64,000 nt of DNA from the NCBI GenBank assembly GCA_037127315.1, contig JBBBDQ010001028.1, positions 2,046,001 to 2,110,000 of the forward strand. Reading direction: 5' to 3'. Source of the stretch: Ascarosepion bandense. Taxonomy: Eukaryota; Mollusca; Cephalopoda; Sepiida; Sepiidae. Shown here piece after piece: positions 1 through 10,771 of the stretch. Position 1 is the first letter of the stretch. Every line of letters starts with the position of its first letter. The translations under genes and the position numbers were made by a program. Under the pieces are notes generated by a model. The model saw nothing but the letters and a program-made list of their open reading frames with translations. It did no database searches and was not told the DNA's origin.

Positions 1-1170
1 AATACTAGATTGGCATCAGAGTACGCATGGTACAGTTGAAATTCCTAGAAGTAACAGTAATTCTAAAAAATGTTTAAATCTGGAGAAAATGTAACTTTCT
101 GCATTTTATTAAATAACAAAGTATACATCTGGTGGAAATTTAATTCTTATTTATATACAGAAATATTGGAGAAAAGTATGTAACTAGTTGAAATTTATGA
201 AAAAAGAGCTAAATTACAGAGAAAATATTTATTAAACAAAACATTTCGAATCACTTCATTTGGGGAATAGTCTATTTCGACAGACTGAAAAGTAGGTCGT
301 CTGTTTTGTTAATTCGGATTGCGTTCAATGTCGGAAGTACTATTTCATTAGCTGGAAGGCAAGAGACAAGGGCCAGAGGAGGGTGAGGTTATTGTCTTAA
401 GGGAAGAAGTTATATATAAAAAAAGTCGAACATTAACCTTAATTAATTTGAGGTTATAAAACAGGGAGAGAAAGAGAGTTAAGAATAACATAAAACCATA
501 GAAAGAAGAAGTATTAGAAGTTAGACGGATCATAGAGAGGGGGACAATTTAAAAATATAAACGGTAGGTGATTATAGGTTAAAAGGGTGAAGAAACAAAA
601 TTAATTATACTTTCGGCATTAGAAAAATTAGAGGTTAGTGAATATAAGAAAAATATAAGCTAATTAAATTATACCGAACTTTAATTTGAATTTGTTTTTA
701 TGCCGACATTTAAACACTAAACATTCCTCTGATTTAATAGTTGGCTTTGATTATTGTATTTTATTATTCTTATTTTTCTTCTGAGCATAAGCTCACCTGT
801 CTTAGAGATAGGTTAGATTATTATGAGTGCATGCAGAACCTGCAATCTTCCAAACTATCTGTGGGTTTAATCCTATCTCCCTTCGTTTCCTAAAATTTTC
901 CGGAAAGAGCTGTCTGGTGTTTCAGTCTAGGGTTAAGAAATGAGTGTCTATGGGTACAAAATTTCTGTTTCCATTCTCCTGTGGAAATCTCAATGTAAAC
1001 ATTAAAATTTTTCTTATTTTCTTTTGAGAAATGATAACCTGATATATAACCCCAGTAGATCTGCATCTACACTCTACCGGACAATTTTCTATGGATCTAC
1101 AGTTACAGGAGGGTTGAATAACCGGTTTTTTAAAAATATGTTTATTGCGTGAGTTGATAACTTCATACAT
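1..1170. other. Unassigned AT-rich DNA
   Basis: No recognisable coding segment, RNA gene or repeat family was found. The short open frames here have no motif and look like chance frames in AT-rich DNA. Confidence 0.5.
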
Positions 1171-1176
1171 GTTGTT

Positions 1177-1178
<2 letters not shown>

Positions 1179-1253
<75 letters not shown>
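1179..1253. repeat. (CA)n-(TA)n microsatellite
   Basis: About 25 CA units run directly into about 12 TA units. The compound CA-to-TA layout recurs at 42.35 kb and 59.13 kb. Confidence 0.97.
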
Positions 1254-1317
1254 GGTGGAAGTCGACATGTGGCTGAGTATGACTACTTTGAATTTGATAT
1301 AAAAATTTTTACGGATT

Positions 1318-1750
1318 ATAAGTCTCTCGTCGGTGTTGTCTAAGATATTTCAATTTTTTTTTCGCAATTAGTCCTGGCATTGATTTGCACTTGAACTCAC
1401 AGATAGTACATGTCAATTCACTGGATACCACTGCTCAACCCTTGTGTTTTGATTTAAAAAGTTGAGTGTGACCACATGCATTCTCACACAGCTTCCCACA
1501 GACATTACAAGAGAAGTCATTCTGAATGTTATATGTAGTAGTAATAAGTCCTTTACTATCATGATATTTCATGCGACTGAGCAAACTTGCTGTTGACAGG
1601 CAGATTTAGCAGCAAATTTCACATGTCAACTCTTCTTTGAATCTTCTTGCTTGAATTGGTGTCACATCTTCCAGATTCTTAGCAGCGCGCTTAATTTTAG
1701 CATAACGTAGCCTTTCTTCAAATTTCTTCACTGCGCGTACAATCACCTTT
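1318..1750 (-). pseudogene. LINE ORF C-terminal zinc-finger tail (degenerate)
   Basis: Reading the minus strand gives one nearly continuous frame with only two internal stops. It starts with a basic stretch (KFEERLRYAK), then shows three C2H2-like units. One has LTCEICC followed by a degenerate spacer. One has FSCNVCGKLCENACGH. One has LTCTICEFKCKSMPGL before a final RQHRR-type end near 1330. Repeated finger units of this kind end the ORF2 of some invertebrate non-LTR retrotransposons, so I infer the 3' end of a LINE relic running right to left. The RT part is not visible upstream. A decayed host zinc-finger gene is the alternative, but the stops and missing histidines point to dead repeat sequence. 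Confidence 0.55.
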
Positions 1751-3020
1751 CTTTATTCATTTCTGTTCTTCGCTTTCTCCTCTCAATGTTCTTTCTCTTC
1801 AAGGTGTCATTTGGACAGTCTTTGTATCATCTTTTGGGTTTGAAGGCTGGTCATTTTCCATCCCTTAGTTTTCCATATATAGCTTGCTTTGGTATACGGT
1901 AGTTTTCCTTTCTGATACGTAAGCAATTACAGTATGCTCATGGACTCAATGCCATACAAATCTGATCTTTGAAGTACAACCGTATTTAGAAAATAGGTAT
2001 ACCAAAGGATTTTTTAAGATGAAGCGAAGACATTTGTAATGAAAGCATTCATATTGCTTGATAGTTTCAATTTCTGGGAGACCGCGTTATCTAGCGTGAA
2101 CGACAATCTGAACATGGTCAGTGTGCTCAATCTCTCAGTCACGATGATTTGTGACTTCGAGTGACTTCGAGTTAAAACAACCATCGACGGAACTCACTTT
2201 CTAACATCAAAACTCAGTGTAACTAAGCGGCATTTTCCATAATCATGAGAAACATGAATTGCATGGTCGAAAAGTAAGTTAGAATTTGAAATAATTGGCA
2301 AGTTCTGACTCAGAAACTGAAATAAACACGGTAAAAGATAGATACAATGGTGCACATCACACAACCAAATAATTACAAACCTCTGGTTTTAAAAACATTC
2401 CAAACTTTTATGAACATGAAAAATCCAAGAGAAGATTCGGAGTACTAGATTTATTACATAACTATGATTCAGAATCAAAAGGTTCAGAATCACAGTTCTA
2501 CACAGTAAAACATATATCAGTGCCAACTGCAAGAGCGATTACTTTTCAGTTGTTATTATAGATTAAAGTAATGGAAACTAGTGAAGGCCAAAGCAACGCC
2601 TAAACTGCACTACGAGAAACTTCTGAATGACTCAAATTGCAAGGAGATGTATACAGAGTTTAAAACGAATATAACTTGAGCGAAACTAGTGACGTCAGTG
2701 AATGAGATTATCACAATAAAAACGAGACAAGAGGAATGAAAAAGAATAAAAACAATGACAATGAATGGTAAAAAGTATAGAACATCAAACACAGAAATTA
2801 GAAAAATATGGGCAAGCTAAAGAAGAATAGATCAATGTAAAGTGTGTGGAAATAAAAAGGATTAGCTCCACAGATAAAGCAAATATACACCAATGAATAA
2901 AAGAATTAACAGGACAAAAGATGATAGTTGCTAAATCAACATGACATACGCAATCAAAAGAAGGAATAATGAGTCACAATATACAAAAATATGAAAGGTT
3001 TCGAAAATATCGAAGTCTAA
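1751..3020. other. Unassigned stretch between LINE relics
   Basis: No family recognised. There is a small tandem copy of gtgacttcga near 2152-2171. The part nearest 3020 may be untranslatable upstream sequence of the plus-strand LINE that follows. Confidence 0.4.
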
Positions 3021-3024
3021 CAAA

Positions 3025-4025
3025 ATAAACAGGAACAAAGCTGCAAGTCCAGATGGAATTGTAGTAAAAATACTCTTAGCTGTAGACGAATTCAGCATCG
3101 GCAAGGTCTCAGAAAATATCAATGAAACGACAGTGACGATATACCGGATGGGTTTAGTAGATCAATCTTAGTCGGGCTACCTAAGAAATTAGGTACAAAC
3201 TAATCGTTCATTCAGCTTAATGCGTTACATAACCAAGTAAATAATCTGAATTCAGATCAATAGATCGCAAAGAAGAATTAAGCTGGAAATAGGACAAGAA
3301 TAGTTCAGTTTTATAAAGAACATTGCACAAACATTCGATATTTCTGGTCTGAATGATATCAGGGAGAGAAATAAAAATAGAAAAGAAGGTACACCTATGT
3401 TTTATAGATTGTATAAAAGCATTTGAAAAGAAAAGATCTATTTGAACTGTTAAGAAAATTCGATCTATTTGGAAAGGATATTAGAATAATTTACTGGAAG
3501 CAAATCGCTTGCATAATGAGTAGGTACACAAAAGTAGAAAGGGGCATATTGTCTTAAAATAAAAGATACGCAGATGACAGTGAAGACCTCTGGGAGAAGT
3601 TAGTAAAGGAAGGCTAGAAGAAAGGACGAAGACAGAATGTATGTTTGTCAGCAAAAGAAAAAGCCTAAGATGTGAACTATGATTTGAAGATGCCTACGTC
3701 AAACTAGTACGTAAGTTTAAATATTTAGAAAGTGTTTTAAAAAGGGTGTAAATTACAACGCACTGGAATAGCAAAAAATGAATACCAAAAGCTAAGCAAA
3801 GTACTATGAATAAGGACAATTTAGTTAAAAACAAAATAGATTACTGTGATGTAATATTAATCCTCTTAATCCTATTGCATGATAGTAAATACTGGACGAT
3901 CTTTACAAAGACGAAGAGATGAATAGAAAACGGGAGATAAGAGAAATGTGGTTCTATAGAAGAATGCTTTAAGTACTGATCGACCGCATCTTGAAGGATA
4001 ACAGAACAGAAAAAATAGTATTCAG
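3025..4025 (+). pseudogene. LINE reverse-transcriptase relic (non-LTR, RTE/CR1-type)
   Basis: Several frames carry, in the correct order, the motifs of a non-LTR retrotransposon RT. NKAASPDGIVVKIL (RT motif 1) is near 3029. IPDGFSRSILVGLPKK is near 3140. A degraded FIDCIKAFEK motif (normally FIDxxKAFD) is near 3400. LLRKFDLFGKDIRII is near 3450. YADDSEDLWEKL, carrying the catalytic YADD box, is near 3571. FKYLESVL follows near 3720, and a terminal REMWFYRRML block near 3950. Frames shift repeatedly and there are stops, so it is inactive. No endonuclease domain or 3' tail is clear. It lies tail to tail with the minus-strand LINE at 4030-4806. Confidence 0.8.
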
Positions 4026-4029
4026 GAAT

Positions 4030-4806
4030 TTTTTTTTAATCGTGTCACCCCAAGCAAGGCATTCCACTGCCACTATAGCGCAGGGGGGTTACATAGAGGG
4101 ATTGGGTATAGGAAATGTCAGAAGGAGGGTGATAGACGACTTAGGATGTACATAGGGAGAGAGTTGGAGAGAGTGGGTGTGAGTTAGTGTGTTAGGAGGT
4201 GTCTATTGACCTTACATTTAAACTCCTGCAGGTTGTAGCCGTCGGGGAAGCAAGCATGCAGTAGGGAATTCCACAGGCGGGAAGTGCGAGGAAAGAAGCT
4301 GTTGAAGTAGAAATTGCGGTTACATTTCATCGGTTTCACTGTAAAAGGGTGGGACCTAGTTGCCAATCTAGTATCTCGTGCAAATTCACATCTAGGGGGC
4401 ACCAGTGATTTAAGTTCATCAGAGCAGAAGCCATGAAAGTATTTATAGAAGCGGCACAGGGAAGCCACGTCACGCCGGTGAGAGAGATACTGCAGGCGGT
4501 CAGCCAAGTCGGTATCAATCACATTACAGATTCTTCGCTGTATTTTGTCAAGAACCCCGAGGAGAATAGAAGGGGTACCCGACCAGATGTGGCAGCAGTA
4601 CTCAATACACGGGTGGATGGTGGATTTATATAATTGCAGGATAGATTCAGGCGGAAAGAATTTCCGGGCCCTGCACAGAGAGCCGACTTTCATAGCTGCG
4701 GATTTAGCAATGGATTCGATGTAGTCATTCCACTTGAGGTCCGCTGAGAGTGTCAGGCCAAGCAGGCGTAGTGATTTACTCTCTGGGAGGCAGCTGTTAC
4801 CATGAC
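4030..4806 (-). mobile_element. 5'-truncated Jockey/CR1-like LINE, 3' end copy
   Basis: A 169-residue open frame at 4184-4693 (minus) matches the C-terminal end of the near-complete LINE at 45.9-49.5 kb almost residue for residue. It includes LYKSTIHPCIEYCCHIWSG, LSHRRDVASLC and the final SRLWNSL and FKCKVNRHLLTH blocks. The 3' untranslated tail also matches: both end with a conserved stretch containing ccaagcaaggcattccact (minus-strand complement), then an A-rich end after GATT. Similarity fades near 4806, which is the 5' truncation point expected from incomplete target-primed reverse transcription. Unlike the 46-kb copy, this one reads through the region of that copy's T-run frameshift without interruption. 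No RT domain is present. Confidence 0.9.
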
Positions 4807-5171
4807 TTTGTTAAAATAAAATACTTTTATAAAAGCAGCACTACTACTACAACTACTACTAATTATTGATTAAATAGTATTATGGGTGGGGGAGTTAGAA
4901 GATGCAAAAATGAAGGAAAACGGTAATTTGCTCGTCTTTCTTAAAATTCATGCATGAATACAAAAGAAATAAAGTTGTTCGGACAAACATTATATTAGGT
5001 GATCTTCCACTTCTTCTCCGTTGTAGCTTTGTTTCAAATACCTGACATCTCCTGTACATCTCTCCCCCTCTCTCTTTATCCTTTTATATTATAATTTTAT
5101 ATTACAATAGGGTGCTGAATATATTTGACTGAATGAGCAAACACCAGAATTTGTAATATATATATATATAT

Positions 5172-5318
5172 AATTTATTTGTTTGAACATTATTTTTAAT
5201 CGATACACGTATTTTAGTAGATATTATGTTTTTAATCAAACAGTATATTTATATATTTATTTCTACGGACTGATTATTTACGATAATCAATTAAAAATAA
5301 TGTTTAAACAAATAAATT
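5172..5318. mobile_element. MITE-like palindrome, 147 bp
   Basis: 29-bp arms at 5172-5200 and 5290-5318 are inverted copies with one mismatch. Weaker pairing continues inward for about 15 bp. The middle (5216-5275) is AT-rich and has no coding content. The left flank is a TA run. The form fits a small non-autonomous DNA element or a folded-back repeat; the family is unknown. Confidence 0.65.
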
Positions 5319-5364
5319 AAATATGTCGGTTGTTAAAACCATTTTGTTAATCTTCTGGATTTCC

Positions 5365-5367
<3 letters not shown>

Positions 5368-5414
<47 letters not shown>
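5368..5414. repeat. (CA)n microsatellite
   Basis: About 23 CA units. An open frame runs through it but is only the repeat read as Thr-His. Confidence 0.97.
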
Positions 5415-5416
<2 letters not shown>

Positions 5417-7105
5417 TTATTTCAAGTTATGCAAAAAATCAGATCATTCTTCTATCCATATTGTCTGACGGGTGCATTTTAAGACTTTCGTCACTTAGTA
5501 TTGTTTATACAGCTTATATTTACACACGCCCTGGTTCTGATATTGAACACTTTTGCCATAAATATAATATACCTTTAAAAGTATATTTTATCATATACAT
5601 GAACCCGTGATTCTGTTTATACCAGATTGTGCATATGTACATAAATATAAGTTTCTCTGTATATAGAGGGTCTAAATATTAATCGTAATATTAAACCTAT
5701 CAACCATCATTTTTATATATAGATCGGATTGAAATACGCATCCATATTTGCTCACACACACACACATATACATACAGAGTCATGTATAGATTCCTGTAAA
5801 TATTTGTAAGTATGTGCATATATTCATACACCTACAAATTTAATTTTGTGCAAAAGTTGCAAAAAATATTAATCGGGCAATATAATAGTAAGCCAATATA
5901 TTTTGTATTTAATATGTCGGTATTGAATTGTATTTGCTCTTTAGTATTCGTGAAAATATATTAAAAATACGAAGTAGGCAAATTAAAAAATATAAATATA
6001 AATCTGTTATGTAAAAGTTTGAATAAATGATATCACGTTTTATCGTTCATCGACGAAGAAACAATAAAATATAATAATAAAAAAATATAAAGGATGATTG
6101 TCATAAAGCTGATTTACAATTTCTTCCGATAAATTACTTTCGGGGGTCGAAAGATATGACGTCACTACCTGAAAACTAGTCGAAATTTTGTATAGAGGCC
6201 AAACAATTTCCCTTGACTCTTGCTTCCTCAGAAAATGGCTGAACTTGCCATATCTTGAACACAAATTGGAAGTCGATCAATGTTGTTTTATTGAACCAAT
6301 CAATTTTTTCTTTGAATTATCTCATTATTGATATTTCTCGATCAGACATATTTCTCATTTAAGTGCAGAAAGCACAAGCATTTCATTTAGTGAGGCAAAT
6401 CCAATTTCAATAACTGCAGAATGAATGGAATTTTCTAATTTCTGCAAAACTTGACTTAGTTTAAGTCGATTTTTGCAAATATATTAAGACATTTACAATG
6501 GAATTTCACATGCAGGACTGTTAGAAATTGATTATATATTTCATGTGAATATTTTTATTTAAAACATTGTGTCCTTAATTTTCAATTGAATAGCTTTTTT
6601 ATTGTTTGCTTTTCTATCATACACATGCAAAAAGTGTTTTTAATCCGAGGTTTGATTTTCTGCGGTTTTTGATTCGATACCTGTTGAAAATTTATTCTTT
6701 GGGAAATAATTTTGTATATGTCACATTTTTTAGTTTGTTCTTATCCATACATATTTGCACGATGGCCAATAACGAACAGGCTAATAAGCCCTGGTGTTAT
6801 TCTAAAATTTTTATAGCATTAGCTAGGAATTGGACAGCAATTTTCAAACGCTTCTACAAATAATAAAAAAATATTTCTGTAATTCGTGCCTGTCTTGTGT
6901 GGTTTGTTGCCGTGGATATCTAGAACATATAATAATTTATATTAAGTTGGTAAATTCATACAAAAATTTGTTTTTTGTTGAGTGCTAGTTAATTATACTA
7001 ATAAATAACTGGATTAATAGAAAACTCGATAAGACTGAAAATGAAAAAGCATTCTTTAAAAAGGATTTTTGATATTATTTTTTAAACACAGGCACAAACA
7101 AACAA
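5415..7105. other. Unassigned AT-rich DNA
   Basis: No recognised repeat family or gene. Open frames of 74 residues (6040-6264 minus) and 85 residues (6606-6863 plus) have no motif or supporting context. Confidence 0.45.
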
Positions 7106-7109
7106 ACAC

Positions 7110-7175
7110 AAACGTAAGCATTTACTTGCACTATTTACATTGTTGTCTTTGCCTTTGTTGTTATATTCACGACGT
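7110..7175 (-). mobile_element. SINE tail fragment, inverted relative to the next copy
   Basis: The minus-strand reading reproduces the SINE segment found in plus orientation at 7413-7465, including caatgtaaatagtgca and tcgtgaatat. The two copies therefore face each other about 240 bp apart. Confidence 0.65.
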
Positions 7176-7204
7176 AAATATGGCAAATATGTTGCTAATA
7201 ACCA

Positions 7205-7500
7205 TCGAATAAAAGCGTTGGTTGGAGCTAGTGAATTGTCCCAAAGAGTTGTGAGTTCTGGTTATGGCAAAAGTGACCAAAATCTGAAAGATCTTAGTTA
7301 AAGGGAATAACTAATACTGAGATCTTATGAAATGAGACCAGTGAACGAAATAAAGGGTTCACTTAGAAATTTCATTCCTCTGAAGAAGCTCGGAGCGTAC
7401 AACTGCCGAAACATCGTGAATATGGTAACAATGATGATGACATTTCGAACAATGTAAATAGTGCAAATAAATATAATATCTCATCTCAGAAATATACATA
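7205..7500 (+). mobile_element. tRNA-derived SINE (family A), plus copy
   Basis: It shares landmarks with the SINE at 29.2-29.5 kb: cccaaagagttgtgagttc in the head, gaagaa(g/a)c near 7380, ccgaaac/att near 7408, aatgtaaatagtg near 7453, and the terminal ctcatctcagaaatata near 7480. The internal B-box-like sequence is damaged here, so the tRNA ancestry is inferred from the better 29-kb copy. Confidence 0.7.
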
Positions 7501-7987
7501 CACAATTACGGTCTCTCGACAGATTATTTTTTTTCCATGAGGTCAGTTTTTGCATCAGATGATATTTACCAAATTATCTTTACACGCAAACAATTATTTT
7601 GAGTTCATTATTCACGTCTGGTTTTATAGGATTAGCACTCGGTGTAAAACACGATAAATAAAATGAGCTCTGATTTCTGACACGAATTTCTCTCTTTTAT
7701 ATAAAGTGAAACATTTAAGTATCATTTGAGGACAAAGTTCTGGTTCGAGCATCGAATATCAGGTAAGTCTTTGTAGTGTTTGATGTCCTTATTTCACATC
7801 AAACTAACAGAAATCATCGTCTTTACAGCAGATTCTTAACCAATCCCACAGTATCAATTTACTCGGTCTAGCTATGTAGGTTTCTAATTCCTTTCCCCGT
7901 TTCTCTGGTAGTTAACATTTCTTATGACTATTAAAATCTTCAAATTATGAAAACATATTTCATTATTCTTATGCATTTGAATCTCTC

Positions 7988-8275
7988 TTACATTTTCAGT
8001 TGTTCATATAGCCAAAAATCCGCACCATATTGGTTTTTGGAATCCTCGATATGTAACTCCCAACTTCGGCTGTATCTTTTGCTGACAATCATACAGTGGG
8101 ATTTATTACAGTTAACAGTTAGTTCCTTCTTGTTGTCCTCAAATACTTTGTCAAATAGTTCTTTCAGTATTCTTTCTGTATCTGCTACCAGCATATTGTT
8201 ATCTGCATAGCGTATATTTTTAAAATTATATTCACTGAAATTAATTAAGCCATAAAGCATTTTCCTTCATCAGGA
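7988..8275 (-). pseudogene. LINE reverse-transcriptase fragment
   Basis: A 90-residue minus-strand frame reads IRYADNNMLVADTERILKE, then LTVNCNKSHCMIVSKR. This is the catalytic palm and following helix of a non-LTR RT, normally YADD; here the second catalytic Asp is replaced by Asn (YADN). Only the palm region survives, with no endonuclease or thumb part. The same RT subfamily appears as a relic at 3025-4025. Confidence 0.8.
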
Positions 8276-8289
8276 TTGCATTACACGAA

Positions 8290-9231
8290 GCTTTTTCCTT
8301 CATATTAAATTTTTGCAACGTTAATTTAGATAAGAGTTTTTGTAATTTGTTTGTTCCAGTAAATGAGTTTTAGATGATAATCGCCTAAACAGGATTCAAT
8401 CATAGTTCTGTATTTTGAAAATGTTTTCCTTGAACTCTGTAGATTAAAATAAAGTAATCAAGTTTTACTTTCATACAAATGTGAATGAGTATGGTTTTGG
8501 TAAGCTTTAACAAAATAAAGGAAAAAACTGATTTAATAATTGTATATAAATTAATCATACGTTCATCTCTGTTGAATTTTATCATATGAGTTTGTCATCA
8601 TAGATGCTGGAAAATATATGGTATTATTTAAAAATAGATCTTAACATAGAATAGAATGTTATCCAAATCAACATATTTTATAAACTAGCTGATCGACGCT
8701 AGTGGCTATGTAAATGCTTGCGTTATATCATATTAAATTCCATGCCATTCCAGATGAGTTTACATTGACCATTTAAAAGATCAATTCAACTGCATGCCTA
8801 TTTAATTTAATTTTCTTTTCTGAGTCAGAATTATTTCAGACTCTTTTTCTTTCTGCATTGTTTTTATCACAAAGTTTTGACTGGCACAATCAACGGCCTT
8901 CGCCCAGATGAACGTTATATTCAGTTTTTGGACTAATTTCTTCATTTTATTTTCTTTCCAACTCCTGGCAATGTTGCTTGGCTCAAATATTCCACTTCGT
9001 AAAACTTGAATACATAATCAAAAACTGCCTAACCAAAACCGGTTTATCCAGAACCTTGTCCTTGATATATTCTCTATGAAATTCCGTAAAAAAGTTTATT
9101 CAAGTTAAATAGTTCCTTTTTACCACTAAAATAGTGAATAGGAATTGGAGATATTTTGAATAAGAATAAATAGAGTAGTTTAAATTTTAATCATTGTAAT
9201 CAGCCAGGTTTTTGTAATGTCTAATTTTTCA
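8290..9231. other. Unassigned stretch
   Basis: No family recognised. A short actagctgatcg...ctagt segment near 8686 is faintly reminiscent of Helitron termini but too short to call. Confidence 0.4.
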
Positions 9232-9235
9232 CTGA

Positions 9236-9304
9236 CCCCCCCCCCCCCAAAAAAAAAACAAACAAAACAAAACAAAAAACAAAAAAAACAAAAAAAAAAA
9301 AAAC
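9236..9304. repeat. Poly-C run followed by poly-A/(CAAA)n
   Basis: A run of about 13 C is followed by A-rich sequence with interspersed C. The same C-run/A-run arrangement occurs at 29.84 kb. It may be a decayed retroposon tail or a simple repeat. Confidence 0.85.
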
Positions 9305-9654
9305 AGTAAGACAACTCTATTCTACGCTGAGCTTAAAAGAAAGTATTTAGAAAATGTTTTGATTGCGCAGTAAATGTTCATGTTCTTGCAGCAATTTAAT
9401 TTTGTCCGAAGATTTATTATCGCAATGAAATGATATTTAATGACAAAAGTAACGGGAACATAAAGAACAAGAAACGAAATGAAATTGGCGAGACTATATG
9501 CCCAAAACATACATTAAAAAAATTCTCAGTGTCAACATTTACTTCGTGCGTATGTGTAGCCGCGTTAACATAATTATCGCTTTGGCCTAATGAGGTCCCA
9601 GAGTGGGGAAGCGATTTAACCGTGGACATTTCCCACTTTGTTAATATATATATA

Positions 9655-9751
9655 TTAGCACCTCGTTAGGCAGTGAATTCACTGCCCGACGAGGTGCTAA
9701 TAAGATAGTATCGGAACACAACAGCTCTTGTGTTTCGATACTATCTTATTA
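9655..9751. repeat. Two consecutive hairpins beside TA-rich DNA
   Basis: The first palindrome is 9655-9700; its arms carry ttagcacctcgt and acgaggtgctaa with a gaattc centre, and pairing is nearly perfect. The second is 9698-9751, with 23-bp arms at 9698-9720 and 9729-9751 having one mismatch and an 8-base loop. They overlap by three bases. There is no coding content. The double-stem form resembles a MITE, or two nested fold-backs. Confidence 0.85.
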
Positions 9752-9974
9752 GATATATAAATCTCCAAATGTAAAAAGAACGAAGAATAACTTTGCAGCG
9801 TTCAAAACATTAATTTAAAGCAAGGCTCAATATAAAAAATAGAATAAAATTACTATAAAATTATACATTTTGTTTCAACATTAAAAAAGCAATGTCTCAT
9901 GATACATTTTTTTAAGGTCGATACAAAATGTACAATTTTGTAGCAGTTATTTTCATGTTCTAATGTAAAAGTTG

Positions 9975-9977
<3 letters not shown>

Positions 9978-10012
<35 letters not shown>

Positions 10013-10104
10013 ATAATATATATATATAATAATATATATATATATATATATATATAATAATAATAATATATATATATATATGCGGAAGACAATATATATA
10101 TATA

Positions 10105-10147
<43 letters not shown>

Positions 10148-10178
10148 GTGTGTATGTGTGTGCGTGCGTGTGCGTGTC
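9978..10178. repeat. (TA)n/(TAA)n then (TG)n array
   Basis: Several TA blocks broken by taataata and a gcggaagac interruption at 10082-10090, ending in TG/CG-rich (GT)n. Tyr-Ile frames across it are artefacts of the repeat. Confidence 0.95.
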
Positions 10179-10740
10179 TTGCGTTTTATCTCCATTATAT
10201 ATTGAAATATAATGGGCATATTGAAAAGTCTACAGGCTTAAATTCTTTTAAAATAAGTTGTTATTAGATTTTAAAAAATCTTAAATTAGATTTTTAAAAA
10301 ATCTTCCTTGTCAATGCCCTAATTCTTTAGTAAATATTCATCACATAACTTTAATTTTATAGAGTGAAAATTTCTGATCAAACTCTAGCTAATAAATTCA
10401 TTATGCGCTACGCATTTATTGATTTCACCTCTTAAATATGATGGTTGTTAGTGCAAATAAAAGTGCTTATATTTTTACATGAAGACATTAACTTAATATA
10501 TATACAAACATATGCAAATAATAATTTAAACACACACACGCATTAAAGCGAATGAATTCTTCGAATGGGAATGGCCTTCGGGCAACAAACCAAAGAGTTT
10601 TCCTTCCACAACTTATGTTTCAGCGTCAAATCTAACGGCGCTAGCATGATGGACATAAAGGCCAGAGGCAAGTTAATATATGTGGATGTGTGCGTTTACA
10701 TTTTCTTCTTTCTAGTTTTCTATTTCTTATGGATGAATTC

Positions 10741-10771
<31 letters not shown>

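Noticed and set aside
922..1227. 101-residue frame with Cys-Val repeats
   Set aside because: It is the (CA)n array translated, with no motif outside it.
5323..5610. 95-residue frame with Thr-His repeats
   Set aside because: Produced by the (CA)n microsatellite; neither flank has a recognisable feature.
8682..8710. Helitron terminus on the minus strand (actagctgatcg)
   Set aside because: Only a dozen bases resemble a terminus, and there is no matching other end.
9853..10219. Tyr-Ile-rich open frames
   Set aside because: Translation of TA repeats.
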